This document shows positions 1 through 10,409 of a stretch of 64,000 bases of DNA, piece by piece. Within the stretch, counting starts at the first letter, position 1; each line of letters begins with the position of its first letter. The position numbers and the translations under genes were made by a program. The notes beneath the pieces were generated by a model, which did not search any database, had not been told where the DNA came from, and was given only the letters and a program-made list of their open reading frames with translations. Source of the stretch: Mesostigma viride (taxonomy: Eukaryota > Streptophyta > Mesostigmatophyceae > Mesostigmatales > Mesostigmataceae); assembly GCA_009746045.1 (NCBI GenBank), contig RPFO01000213.1, positions 6,758,609 through 6,822,608 of the forward strand, in the 5' to 3' direction.

Positions 1-246
1 CGAGCACCATAGATATAGAGTAGGACTGTTTTTGTAGATACGTATCAAGTATGACAATTGGCAGGCCCCCCCAGTCCCCACCGGGAATAAACATGTTTCG
101 AGTCCTTTCAGCTGTGTTGTTAGCCACATCCTGCCCCGGGGAGGTGCATCATGGACCACCGCTATCGCGTAACGGGTGTTACACAGTGAATAGTTGACTT
201 ACCTCAATATGCTCCGCTCTGGTTCTGTTTGATGTCTTAGCTCTCA

Positions 247-1170
247 GTGCATCTGAATCAACATGAAACACCTTATGACTTTCTGGACCTCTCCAGAACG
301 CTCAGCGCCCCAGCCCCCGCGCAGCCGGCAGCCCCATCGGCTCCCTCCCAGCTCTGCTTAAGGATGATGCATCCGTGCAGTGCTGGAGGAGCACGTGACC
401 TGGCCGCTGGCCGAGAAGATGACATTGCTGAACACCACGGTCAATCTTGGTGGAGGCCCGGGTCTCCAATGTGGAAACCAAGGTCGTCCACAAGCTCCAA
501 CCTCAGTTCACGGCGCTACACACCGCAGCGCAGGCATCGGAAACGCACGCTGCACTTGTCTCTCGCCTTTAATAACCAGGTGGAGGGCAAGTGTGGCGTG
601 CTCATGAAGAAGCTTGAAGCCATGCATCACCGCCCACACCGAGGCCCTGGCCACACAGGTCCCAAAGATAGCGGAGCAGACGGCCACTGACCATCGCATC
701 CCAGCCACCCCGGCAGGATGCTGGCGACCTCCCGCCGCTCTCCTACGCGGACCTGCTGCGGTCAGTGACCGCCTCAACCACCGACGCCATCGCCACGAAG
801 CTCCAGGAGCTGGAGGACCACCGCCAGGCCAACCAACCGGAGGCCACCGACCGCGCTCGCCCGAGTGCAGAGTGCATGGTTCTGCGTCGTTTCCCCCAGA
901 AGCCAGGTGAGACGTCAACCTCCCCTGCCGACGAGCTCTAGAACCAGCTCCTTACCCTCATGGGCCTGGTAGGGGAGGTAGAACTGCGTGGACCATGCAG
1001 GTGCCACCGCCCATCCCCACCGGCTCACGGGACAAAAGGCTCCCCCACCACTCCTGCTCACCTTCCCCTCCCTTGAGGACAAGCAGCGGTTCCTCTCTCG
1101 TCGCAAGAGCCTTGCACGACCTCCCTGGACGCTGGACGACGACCTGACCCCCGCTCAGCAGCAGCAGCGA
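247..1170 (+). pseudogene. Decayed LINE ORF1-like remnant
   Basis: No single frame is open throughout; similarity passes between frames, so this is a broken coding region. A mid part (about 460-610) reads as a heptad-like, Ala/Val-rich segment that could be a coiled coil. Later parts contain a tract around LQELEDH, a segment around CMVLRRFPQKPGET, and a terminal stretch with LPSLEDKQRFLSRRKSL and LDDDLTPAQQQQR. The last resembles the C-terminal domain of L1-type ORF1 nucleic-acid-binding proteins, which often have a DLTP.Q...R motif. This is inferred from motif style only. The remnant stops abruptly where the GTATAC repeat array begins. The first 246 bases show nothing recognisable. Confidence 0.4.
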
Positions 1171-1530
1171 TCACTATACTATAAATTTACGGCCCGTACA
1201 CGTATACGGAAATTTTTACGGGCCGTAAATTTTACGTTCGTACGCATATACTTACCACTCGTATACTGGCCGTAAAATTTACTACCGTATACTTTTTCTC
1301 GTATACGGCAGTAAAGTTTACGGTAGTAAATTTTACGGCCAGTATACGAGAAAAAATTTACGGTAGTAAATTTTACGGCCAGTATACGAGACAAAATTTA
1401 CGGTAGTAAATTTTACGGCCAGTATACTAGAAAAAGTATACGGTAGTAAATTTTACGGCCAGTATACTAGAAAAAGTATACGGTAGTAAAAGTTTACGGC
1501 CAGTATACTGGACAAGTATACGGGCCGTAA
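1171..1530. repeat. GTATAC foldback repeat array A
   Basis: AT-rich array of short inverted and direct repeats built from GTATAC, TTTACGG and ACGGCCAGTATAC units, with several near-identical 56-60 bp tandem copies between 1320 and 1500. The left end (atcactatactataaa, then ttacggcccgtacacgtatacgg) recurs almost exactly at 28939, so this is a dispersed family. It interrupts the ORF1-like remnant. Strong local hairpins are expected. No coding capacity. Confidence 0.75.
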
Positions 1531-2004
1531 CCTTGTGATTTGTCCAACCTAGTGTATTGTGATTTGCGTTGTCATTTGACTTCATGGAAACATCATGTGG
1601 CAATAATTCAAATTAATTAATCAATTATCAATCATTCAAATTAATGAAGAAACACATTATACTACTAAGAAACACACTGGTTGAATTAACCCTCATCAAT
1701 CATTCAAATTTCCCAGAGCATCAGCTCAACGACGTACGCGAAAATATGCCGAGCTATGGCTGCCGAGAATGATCATAACTTTCGACTCAGGCCATGAAAT
1801 TTAGTCGGGTTTGTTGCATTCGACTCGTCTTCTGATGACAAACACGCTGGTATAATTTCCGGCAGCTATCGTCCCCGATTTCGTACGTTCTCGACCTCGG
1901 CCTGCCCAGCAGATATCGCTATTTTCGACTCGATATGGCGGCATTCCCTTCGTGAATAGCACGCCTGCGCCCCCGCCCCAGCATTCGACATCTTCCCCGT
2001 AGCT
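1531..2004. other. AT-rich non-coding spacer
   Basis: Contains AATTAATT-type runs and short repeats of tcaatcattcaaatta. No reading frame or RNA gene is recognised. Confidence 0.5.
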
Positions 2005-2109
2005 ATGGAGGCCCCAACAACACCTGCCGCCCCAGAAACCCGGTCGCTGGACGACGTTCTTGCCGCAGCCAGCCCTTTCGTCGGCATCGCTCCCGCCGCT
2101 CCCAAGTAG
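2005..2109 (+). CDS. Short ORF, 34 codons, function unknown
   Basis: ATG at 2005 to TAG at 2107-2109 encodes an Ala/Pro-rich peptide starting MEAPTTPAAPETRSLDDV. Composition is similar to the N-terminal gag leaders of the elements in this window, and it stops exactly where the purine minisatellite begins. It may be the start of an interrupted gag or host exon, or chance. Confidence 0.2.
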   Translation: MEAPTTPAAPETRSLDDVLAAASPFVGIAPAAPK

Positions 2110-3417
2110 CTAAAGGAACTTAGGTAATGCAACGAGGGAGGGAAGCTAAGCTTAAGGTAGGGGAGGAAAGCTACCAAGGGAGAGGGAGGAAAGGGAAGGG
2201 CATTAAGCTATGGGATATGGGAGGGGAGGGGAAGGAAGCTAAAGGAACTTAGGTAATGCAAGGAAGGAGGGAAGCTAAGAAAGTGAGGGGAGGAAAGCTA
2301 CTAAGGGAGAGGGAGGAAAGGGAAGGGCATGAAGCTATGGGATATGGGAGGGGAGGGGAAGGAAGCTATAGGAACTTAGGTAATGCAAGGAAGGAGGGAA
2401 GCTAAGAAAGGGAAGGGGAGGAAAGTTACTAAGGGAGAGGGAGGAAAGGGGAGGGAAGCTAAGATGGGAGGGGAGGGGAAGGAAGCTAAAGGAACTTCGG
2501 TAATGCAAGGAAGCCCCCAAGCTAAGAAAGGGAAGGGGAGGAAAGCTACTTAGAAGGGAGAGGGAGGAAAGGGGAGGGAAGCTAAGGGATGGGAGGGAAG
2601 AGGAAGGAAGCTAAAGGAACTAAGGTAATGCAAGGAAGGAGGGAAACTAAGAAAGGGAAGGGGAGGAAAGCTACTAAGGGAGAGGGACGAAAGGGGAGGG
2701 AAGCTCAGGGATGGGAGGGGAGGGGAAGGAAGCTAAAGGATCTTAGGTAATGCAAGGAAGGAGGGAAGCTAAGAAAGGGAAGGGGAGGAAAGCTACTAAG
2801 GGAGAGGGACGAATGGGGAGGGAAGCTCAGGAATGGGAGGGGAGGGGAAGGAAGCTAAAGGATCTTAGGTGCTGCAAGGAAGGAGGGAAGCTAAGAAAGG
2901 GAAGGGGAGGAAAGCTACTAATGGAGAGGAACGAAAGGGGAGGGCATTAAGCTATGGGACATGGGAGGGGAGGGGAAGGAAGCTAAAGGAACTTCGGTAA
3001 TGCAAGGAAGGAGGTAAGCTAACAAAGGGAAGGGGAGGAAAGCTACTTAGAAGGGAGAGGGACGAAAGGGGAGGGAAGCTCAGGGATGGGAGGGGAGAGG
3101 AAGGAAGCTAAAGGAACTTAGGTAATGCAACGAGGGAGGGAAGCTAAGCAAGGGAGGGGAGGAAAGCTACTAAGGGAGAGGGAGGAAAGGGAAGGGCATT
3201 AAGCTATGGGATATGGGAGGGAAGGGGAAGGAAGCTAAAGGTTCTTAGGTAATGCAAGGAAGGAGGCCGGGAAGCTAACAAAGGGAAGGGGAGGAAAGCT
3301 ACAAAGGGAGAGGGAGGAAAGGGAAGGGCATTAAGCTATGGGATATGGGAGGGGAGGGGAAGGAAGCTATAGGAACTTCAGTAATGCAAGGAAGGAGGGA
3401 AGCTAAGAAAGGAGGCA
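2110..3417. repeat. Purine-rich minisatellite (unit roughly 110-130 bp)
   Basis: About eleven degenerate tandem copies of a unit with the landmarks ggaagctaaaggaactta, ggtaatgcaaggaagg, aagctaagaaagggaagg and aaagctactaagggagag. The + strand is almost entirely A and G, so triplex (H-DNA) formation is plausible. Units differ by small indels (tta inserts, a catt variant before aagctatggg). ORFs here are composition artefacts. The array abuts the truncated 5' end of E1. Confidence 0.85.
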
Positions 3418-4418
3418 TCGGGGAAGATGACATTCCAGCGTTCATCTCTGTGAACGGCTGGATCATTCGTCAGCATTTTCAGCTGACTGCCGATGAGCCG
3501 ACGCACGCGATCGATGTTCATCGGACGCAGGCGATGCTAGAGCGTCGTCTGCGGATGCAGTTCAACTTGATCCAGGTGGCGGTTTGGATGTGGTGCTTTG
3601 CCAACAGGCCGAGGCGCAATCCAGGCACTGTGGATCAGTGGGCATCCAGGCAGCGTCAGAGAGATGCGCTGCGCGTGGTGGCCAAGCAGGAGATCGCGCT
3701 GACTCCGTTGCCGGCGTGGCCCCAAGTCACGCCAGTTGGCTGGGAAGCTGACAGGCGCGAGGCGGCTGCGATGCCGCCTGCGACGGAGCGCGGGGCGGCA
3801 GTCGCCCCTACCACGCCAATGGGTGGTGTAACCACCCAGGACCCTCTGGCAGGGCAGAGGGTCCAGCCTCAGCAGCGGGCTCCCCCGCCCAGCGTGGGGG
3901 GCCAGGTGGCTGAGGAGGCCACCGGGGTTGCAGGGACCCCGGCGGCGACGCCAGCTCCCGGGGTCGCAGGGACCCCGGCAGCGACGCCGGCGCCTCCGGC
4001 GCAGGCGGGGGAGGAAACTCCCATGGAGGGTGTCACTGGCACCTCCAGCGGCTCTGGGGGGCAGACCCCCTCCAGTCGCACCAAGGATAAGGCCTTGGCA
4101 GGGCCGGGTGGGCCTCAGGGTCCCACCCTGGCGGGGCAGCAGCCGGCAAGGCTGGAAGGCGATCTGGAAGGTCGGGACTTCATCACCCTGGGTGATGAGT
4201 CTGTGTGGCGGGCCATTCAGGCTGCCACAGCCTCCTTCCGCGGGCTGGCTGACAGGAGTCAGCAGCTGCACATCGCGGAGGCGGGCAGCCTGGTGTGTGT
4301 GATTATCACGCACTTACTGGGCTTGCCCAACCTCCACGTGGACACACGTAGGGTGTGTGACGACTTGCTGCCTGCCCTGCAGGCTCTCCTCTCAGGGAGG
4401 AGGGTGCAGGGCCGGTGA
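3418..4418 (+). pseudogene. gag: E1 gag, N-terminal part
   Basis: Open in one frame to a TGA at 4416-4418, with no proper start because the 5' end is missing. After ~120 residues of mixed composition come Pro/Ala-rich repeats (GVAGTPAATPAP-like, twice), then a predicted helical segment beginning VWRAIQAATASFRGLADRSQ. In E2 this segment runs on into an RLVR.LELLHNA motif; in E1 that continuation is in another frame (from 4357), so a frameshift lies near 4410. Role: N-terminal part of the structural Gag polyprotein that packages element RNA. Domain identity is not recognised; assignment rests on position. Confidence 0.6.
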
Positions 4419-5598
4419 CAGGCTTCGCCTGGTGCGACGCCTGGAGCTCCTGCACAATGCCATCATGACAGGGGCGGGTAGGTGGTTGCCTACCTGGCTG
4501 CATCATGATTTTACTAACCCTACTGACGATGACGTGTCTCTCTCTCCCACTTTCCATGACTGGGAGGAGGCCCGCAGCAGGAGGCGGGAAGTCACACATA
4601 CTCACACCCCCACCCAGCCCACCCCTATGTTGCCTACCCCTCCTACGCAGCCCATGCTTGCCCCTCCTGCTCAGCTCACTCAAGTAGCACCTCCCTCTCA
4701 GCATGTCTCTCCTGTGAATGCTGCAGCAGCAACACCATCTTCTCCCTCACCCCCTGCATCCCCCTCCAGGTGGCCCACATACAATGAAAACCGTCCTGTG
4801 GATAGGATCAATGTCAGGGGGTTGCCTGAGGGGCATACTAGGGAGCAGGGGAATCATGCACTTCTCTCTCTCCAGCTGGCTAGGGAGGAACTGAATGTCA
4901 AGAATTGGTTTGGATCTCTCATGCAGGGGGATTTTTACCATCAGTCCTCCTCTCAGATTCAGAATCTCATCCTTGTCTTCCAGCGTAGGTATCCCAGGTG
5001 GCAGGACACGCAGGCTAGGGCAGTCTGGGAGGCCTTCATGAAGGAGCTAACTGACCTCCTCTCCACCCCCTCATCTGTGGACATGTATGGGGCATTCAGG
5101 TGGGTAGAGGAATACAGGGTCACCTCCGTAGACTATGTGGCTGAGACCAAGAAATATGAGCTAGCCATCAAAGCACGTCCTGATGTCCAGCAGCTAGATC
5201 ACAAGTTCTTGCTGCATGCTTTCCTGGAGAAACTTAAACTTGACAAAAACACCTACGCTATGCTTGCAACAGGAATGGCAAAGTACTGGGAGGACATGAA
5301 GGAGGCCTTGGATTATATCAAGCTGGCCCTGGCCCCCCTCAGCCAGGGGGCCATGGGCACCTCTGTAAAGAGGGTCAGGGGGGAGGATAGGGAGGAGGAG
5401 GATAGGGAGAGGGAAGACAGGAGCAAGAGGCCTGTCACCATGGCAGAGGTGAAGTCCCTGCTGGGACAGATGTTTAAGGGCAAGGGCAAGGGCAAGGGCA
5501 AGGGCAAGGGCAAGGGCAAGGGCAGGGGCTGGGGCAAGGGCAAGGGTAAGGGGCAGTCTCCCTCCAAGGGGGGCAGCTCCAGCAACAACAACAACAGC

Positions 5599-5664
<66 letters not shown>

Positions 5665-5670
5665 AACAAT

Positions 5671-5708
<38 letters not shown>

Positions 5709-6129
5709 GCAGGACAAGGAGGACAAGTCTTCTCAGCGGTGCACCCGCTGTGGCATGAGGTACCATCCTCGACCTACCTGCCACAAGAACATGGACGAGC
5801 TGGGACACGACGTCCTGTGCCACAAGTGCCACGGGCCGCCCCACGGTGACCCCAAGGACTGCAAGCGGCCTCCTTACGGCAAGAAGTGTGAGTCTCCCTC
5901 TCAGGCTGGCTTGAGTGTGCCTGCTTCACCTCTTTCATCTGCATGCCCCACTGTCAGAGCAGTGAGCAGTTCTGGAAAGGTGCTACAGCTGGTTTCAGAA
6001 GATTATGTCTCTAAACCAACCTTCACATCTATGGTTCCCAAGGTGTGCAGAGTGTCCCCTCAGAGGATGCTCATATCAGTATTCAGGAGCTTGCTTTGCA
6101 GTTGCACTTCCTTTATGGGCATGAAGTGA
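4357..6129 (+). pseudogene. gag: E1 gag, capsid-like and zinc-knuckle part
   Basis: Long frame with, in order: a Thr/Pro-rich linker, a helical capsid-like region (about 4860-5330) containing W.AFMKELTDLL and a YVAETKKYEL segment, a basic (GK)n tract at 5479-5550, a run of ~45 Asn from an AAC microsatellite at 5581-5709, and a Cys/His cluster (CTRCGMRYHPRPTC then CHKCHGPPHGDPKDC, about 5739-5860). The cluster is not the usual CX2CX4HX4C knuckle. The frame continues without a stop into the pol leader (VSSSGKVLQLVSEDYV), so gag and pol were originally one polyprotein. Relative to E2 it shifts frame at ~6060 (ccccagcagagg in E2, cccctcagagg here). Confidence 0.75.
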
Positions 6130-7319
6130 GTGCAGAGGTGGTGGCAGCAGCAATAGGGGGGGCAGCACTCAGACGTGCATGCCAGGTGGTCAGATCCCAC
6201 TGCCAGCATTGTCAGTTCAATGCACCCAAACCCCCTAAGTGGCATGTAGCTACCCCACCTAAGTGCAAGGGCAGGGTGGTAGGAGATGTCTTTCATATCA
6301 AAGGACAATCTTACTTGGCACTTAAAGATGCATGGTCAAGGTACACAACCATTGAACCATTACCTGGAATGGACAAGACACAGTTGCTCAGGGCTCTCTT
6401 GATTGCTCAGGCCAGGTACTACCCTGTGGAGGCATTGTTACTGGATCAACAGTTCACGTGTCTTGCCAATGAACCAGGGTGTGAGGCTATTGATCTGGCT
6501 GGGCTAGAAGATCATGAGAGGCAAGGCATTATTGAAAGGGCCATCAGGTCCATTAAAACCCTTGTAGCCAAGGAAGATGGTAATCTGCTGGCTGACAGTG
6601 GGTCATATGCTGACAGAGCTCTGTGGTCCACCAGGCTGTGCCAAGTCCTCAACAGGAGGCCACTCATGAAAACCCCACAAGGGGTGATCATTACACCAGA
6701 TGGATTGCATGCAGGCATTTATCCACCTGAGGTACTAGCCCTATACAACGCACAGCGAGCACATACAGCTAGCAGGTTAGCTGTCAAGGATGCAAAGCAT
6801 CCACGTCCCACCTTCAGAGAAGGGGATCAGGTCCTATTCTACAAGGAGTCGGGACTAGGCAAGGTGGGTACCTGGCATGGGCCAGCCACCATCCTAAAGT
6901 TTAACACCACTGGCAGGACAGTGTTGGTTAAACACAATGACACGGGAAAGATTCACAGGTGTTCACCTCACAGGATGAAATTGTATTTTCCAACTGTGTC
7001 AGACGTGGCAGAGGAGGAAGAGCTGTTGGCCGACAGCCCTGTACAGTTGCCTGGCATCCCAGCGTTGCCCAGTGAGTGGTTGTTTGGAACACCCACTGGT
7101 GAGTGTGAGAGCCACACCCACTGTGACACCCAGGTCACCCTTGATGATTGTAGGCAGTCACTGCAGGCTTGGCCCCCTGCAGCAGAGGGTCAAATTGGCA
7201 AAACAGGTGATCAGCAACCTATCACCTCTTCAATTGTGAACATAGCTCAGCCACTAGCTGCACCTTCCAAACGCAGCCTATGTAGCAGACGCTGTTCGCA
7301 TTTTACAAGCAGCTCATAG
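6045..7319 (+). pseudogene. pol: E1 integrase domain
   Basis: Carries a zinc-binding N-terminal domain (LHFLYGHE, then CQVVRSHCQHC) and a DDE core: D in VVGDVFHIKG, D in LLLDQQFTC, E in GIIERAIRSIK. The DDE spacing and ERAI..IK context fit Ty1/copia-type integrases. A C-terminal part with FREGDQVLFYKESGLGKVGTW is a DNA-binding, SH3-like tail. The frame ends prematurely at 7317-7319; E2 continues with SKRSLADAVRILQAAHRAK into the protease-like domain. No protease precedes this domain, which is the order anomaly shared by E1-E4. Confidence 0.85.
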
Positions 7320-7353
7320 AGCTAAAGCTCAAACTGCTGCAGGATCAGCTAAG

Positions 7354-7872
7354 GTGGGGAAGGTTGGGCAGAATGACAATAGCCCATTTATGGTTGCAGT
7401 GGACACACAAGCCCAGGTCAGCATTATCAGTGCCCTGGCTGTGCCCCATTTGCCTTTGGAACCTTCACCATGGCACCATGTGGCTGATTTCTCAGGGCAG
7501 TCATCTCTCAAGGTACAAGGTCAGGTCATGTTGACTATACTTGGTATCCCAACCCCTTTTCAGGTCTTGGAAGGTTATAAAGGGAATGCTTTGTTGGGGG
7601 ATCCTTTTCTCTCTTACCCTGGTGTCATTATCTCCAGTGATAGACTAGCCATCCAGGACCTGGGTGGTGTTGATCTGAATCATTTCAAAATTTCTCTTCA
7701 AAAACTTCTTAACACCAACATTGCTTCTGTAAAATTTGCTACCCCAAGTATGCCCCAGGGCAAGAACCTTGTGTGGCAGACTTGGTTCATAACCAAAAGC
7801 TTCATCCCACCTCCTTTGGATTGGGCAAGCATGATGTGGCTAAAATGTCTCCTCTTTCTTATGAACAGATAG
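7354..7872 (+). pseudogene. pol: E1 protease-like domain, placed after integrase
   Basis: Contains VAVDTQAQVSII, aligned with the retropepsin D-S/T-G-A active-site loop but with Gln in place of Gly, then HVADFSGQSSLKV and a closing NALLGDPFLSYPGV that matches the ILG..FL element of retropepsins. In E3 and E4 the equivalent segments read DTNS and DTNA with ILGQNFL. Canonical copia elements have the protease upstream of integrase; here it lies between integrase and RT. The domain call is from fold-pattern motifs and needs structure prediction. Confidence 0.65.
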
Positions 7873-9191
7873 AGCAAGACTGTCGCACACACATAGGTTT
7901 CCTAAAATGGGTGGAGGCCTTCAACAAGGCCAGGGAAGAATGGGTAGTGCCAGATCCTCTTAGCCCTCTCACACTCCACCTGTCACACCTATTGACAAAA
8001 AGCCTGCAGGGTGCAAGCACTTGCGCCTGAAGTTTGTGTGTAAACATAAGCCAGCAGCAGATGGGTCAGTCATTTTCCATGCTAGACCTTGTGTGACAGA
8101 GTTCAAGGGCACCACTGATCTGACAGAGGCAGAGTTGTACACGCCAGGCATTCAGCAAACCTCCTTAAAAATCTTGCTGTCTGTCTTTGTGGGTCATCTC
8201 AATGACGGGGATGACTATGTATGTAAGGCTACAGACATTAAAAGGGCTTTCTTGAAAGGCTCACCTGAGATAGCACAACAAGTGTGGCATGGTCAGGTGT
8301 ATGTAGTCTCCACTCCCAGAGTTTGGGCAAAACACATCCCTCAGCAGTACCTGAAAGCCAACATAGGTGTTGAAGGGCTGCAATCAGCTCCTCGAATTTT
8401 CAGGATGTCAGCTCAGGCTGTGTTTGAAAAGCTAGGGGCTAGATATGATGATATAGACCCTTGCTTCTTTGTGGTCCCACACCCTCATGGCATACTCACC
8501 TTTGTGTGGCATGGGGATGATCAGCTGATTGCTGGGCCAAGGCGTGCTGTAGATGATTTTATTCAACAAGTGTCACAGCATTTTGAGATTGGCAAGCAAG
8601 TAGAGCTGGGCACCACTGCCATAAAATTTTGTGGCACAATGTTACAACTCCAGCAGCATCAAAACCAGTGGGTGTGTGCACTTTACTCTCCCAATGATTA
8701 CATGCACAGTTGCTTGGAGGTTTTGCAAACCAAAATCAAACCTGGAGCCTGTCCCACCATTAGAGGCAAGCTGGGGTGGTTGTGCTCAACTTGTGCACCT
8801 CACCTGGCTGTGGTTAGCAGAGTTGATGATGATGTCTTGATGCAAGTAGGTCACAAAGCCATCACCAAAACTCTCCAGGAAGGCCCTCCCCTTATCTTGC
8901 ATTCCTTGGATCTCCACAAAACCATTCACATCCAAGCTATGATGGATAGTTCCATGGAGTCCAGGCAGATTACCAAGTTGCAGGCACGGGAGTCAGGCTT
9001 GTATTTTGTGCAGAATGATGATGCACCCTTGTCTCTCATTTCATGGTACAGCCGGTTGCATAGACGCAAGGCTGTCAGCAGCAATGCTGCTGAGTGCAGG
9101 GCAGTGGTGTCAGCAGTGCTTCATGCCAGGTACTTGAACCATGTGCTGGTTTGGTTGCAGATGCAAGCAGGCAGCAATGCTGGGGTGGTGG
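7773..9191 (+). pseudogene. pol: E1 reverse transcriptase and proximal RNase H
   Basis: A short frame (7773-8030) covers the connector, then 8021 onward is open to the palindrome insertion. RT landmarks: LKFVCKHKPAADGS, TDIKRAFLKGSPE (first catalytic Asp), VEGLQSAPRIFRM, and WHGDDQLIAG (catalytic DD with His-Gly before it instead of the Tyr-Val usual in copia). Thumb/connection: IRGKLGWLCSTCAPHLAVVSR. RNase H begins at MMDSSMESRQITK with ISWYSRLHRRKAVSSNAAECRA (D and E). It is cut at 9191 by the P1 composite; the rest of RNase H lies beyond both insertions. Confidence 0.85.
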
Positions 9192-9397
9192 AGTTACGTT
9201 AAATAGTGCCGGAACCTTTTGCCGCCTGAGGCAAATCGGTCCGTAACACTATTTTGCCCGGAATAACCACTTCCGAGCACCCAAGTTAATTCGGCCGAAT
9301 TAACTTGGGTGCTCGGAAGTGGTTATTCCGGGCAAAATAGTGTTACGGACCGATTTGCCTCAGGCGGCAAAAGGTTCCGGCACTATTTAACGTAACT
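9192..9397. repeat. P1 left palindrome (206 bp, axis 9294/9295)
   Basis: Near-perfect to perfect self-complementary sequence centred on gg|cc in aattcggccgaatt. The arms pair through agttacgttaaatagtgccgg and its complement. The same sequence recurs at 9530-9735. Confidence 0.92.
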
Positions 9398-9529
9398 AAA
9401 ACCTGGCCTCGTGGAGGGGGGACGAAGAGCCCGAGACATCCGCCTAGGCCGCTGAGCACGCACCACTAAATGCGCCGGAGCTGCCTCAGTAAGGATTCGA
9501 ACCCCTGACCTCCAAGGTGCACGGGTTTT
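9398..9529 (-). other. U1 core with tRNA T-arm-like (box B) motif
   Basis: 132 bp with short terminal inverted repeats aaaacc/ggtttt. On the minus strand it carries ggaggtcaggggttcgaatcc (9505-9493 at its centre), a close match to a tRNA variable loop plus T arm and to the Pol III box B GGTTCGANNCC. Further along the same strand is a D-arm-like gtgctcagcggcctaggcg (9459-9441). The T arm precedes the D arm, the reverse of a normal tRNA gene. No complete cloverleaf was folded by eye. Confidence 0.5.
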
Positions 9530-9735
9530 AGTTACGTTAAATAGTGCCGGAACCTTTTGCCGCCTGAGGCAAATCGGTCCGTAACACTATTTTGCCCGGA
9601 ATAACCACTTCCGAGCACCCAAGTTAATTCGGCCGAATTAACTTGGGTGCTCGGAAGTGGTTATTCCGGGCAAAATAGTGTTACGGACCGATTTGCCTCA
9701 GGCGGCAAAAGGTTCCGGCACTATTTAACGTAACT
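9530..9735. repeat. P1 right palindrome (206 bp, axis 9632/9633)
   Basis: Same sequence as the left palindrome, ending cgtaact immediately before the right GGTGG duplication. Confidence 0.92.
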
Positions 9736-9853
9736 GGTGGCACACTTGCTCACTGACAGTCAGTCAGTCCTCAGCTTCCTTGCTAACCCCTATGCTGTGC
9801 ACACTGATCTTGACTGGGTGGTCCTTAAACAGGAGTCCACCTACTGGGAGTCC

Positions 9854-10261
9854 AGTTAGCTGAGATACCTCGAGGCTGACTTGTGGCCGGAGCCACACAG
9901 GGGAACATACAATGTGACCGGAGTTATTCTGGCGGAGACAGAATAACGGTGCCGAGCGCCGGTTGTGGTGCGACGCACACACGTGTACGCAAGTTACGTA
10001 GCTAGCAACTAGTCTAGTGGACGTTGTGCGTAGTAACGTTGCTCCAGGTCTAGAAGCCTCTAGAACCTGGACACGTGGCGGACAAGTGAGCGTAGTCCAG
10101 TTGTCCTAGGGATCTCGTGTGAGTGATGTGTCCACGACATATAATGTGTGCCCACATATGGAGTGAATAATGACAAGGAACGCCCGATCCCTGGCGTTGC
10201 TGCAGCCATCATTCTCACACTGAGTCCCCAACGTTTCCGACGTACATCTATATATCTAACT
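9854..10261. mobile_element. 408-bp solo-LTR-like insertion (AGTT...AACT, TSD AGTCC)
   Basis: Begins agttagctgag and ends atatctaact, flanked by AGTCC at 9849-9853 and 10262-10266. E2 lacks it (gggagtccacccg), which defines the boundaries. No coding frame. It includes a small hairpin (ccaggtctagaag...ctagaacctgg) and a TATA-like tatataatgtg tract. Ends and TSD length match the E2 and E4 LTRs, so it is probably a solo LTR of a related family, though its sequence is not that of any LTR in this window. Confidence 0.7.
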
Positions 10262-10409
10262 AGTCCACCCGTCACGTGGAGGACAAACACAACGCTGCTG
10301 ACGCACTTACTAAAGTGCCTCAGCAGGCAGCTGATCAATATCAGCTGTTGTACCACCTGATGAACCCGTATGGCAAGCAGGCAACCCTGCTCCATCGGGG
10401 GGACGCCTA
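10262..10409 (+). pseudogene. pol: E1 RNase H, distal part
   Basis: Continues RNase H after the two insertions. The equivalent E2 frame reads STRHVEDKHNAADALTKV, containing the terminal H...N.ADALTK motif of copia-type RNase H, then a short tail ending near 10409. Between the insertions (9741-9848) lies the segment with LLTDSQSVLSFL, which carries the third catalytic Asp. Confidence 0.75.

Larger units (their letters stand above)
9192..9735. mobile_element. P1-U1-P1 composite: small element with 206-bp palindromic terminal repeats
   Basis: Two 206-bp palindromes (9192-9397 and 9530-9735), the same sequence at both ends, flank a 132-bp core (9398-9529). The composite begins agttacg and ends cgtaact. 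It is flanked by the 5-bp duplication GGTGG (9187-9191 and 9736-9740). The empty site is known from E2, which reads straight through (gctggggtggtggcacac), so boundaries are exact. No protein is encoded. Because each end is a palindrome, the ends are simultaneously direct and inverted repeats. It could be a miniature LTR (TRIM-like) element with palindromic LTRs, or a foldback DNA element. The AGTT/AACT ends and 5-bp TSD match the LTRs of E2 and E4. Confidence 0.85.

Noticed and set aside
5194-5844. Minus-strand ORFs rich in Val/Leu and (Leu)n opposite gag
   Set aside because: They are the antisense of the AAC and GGCAAG microsatellites in gag.
9398-9529. A functional tRNA gene in U1
   Set aside because: A T arm is clear, but acceptor and anticodon stems do not pair convincingly by eye, and the D-arm-like motif is on the wrong side.
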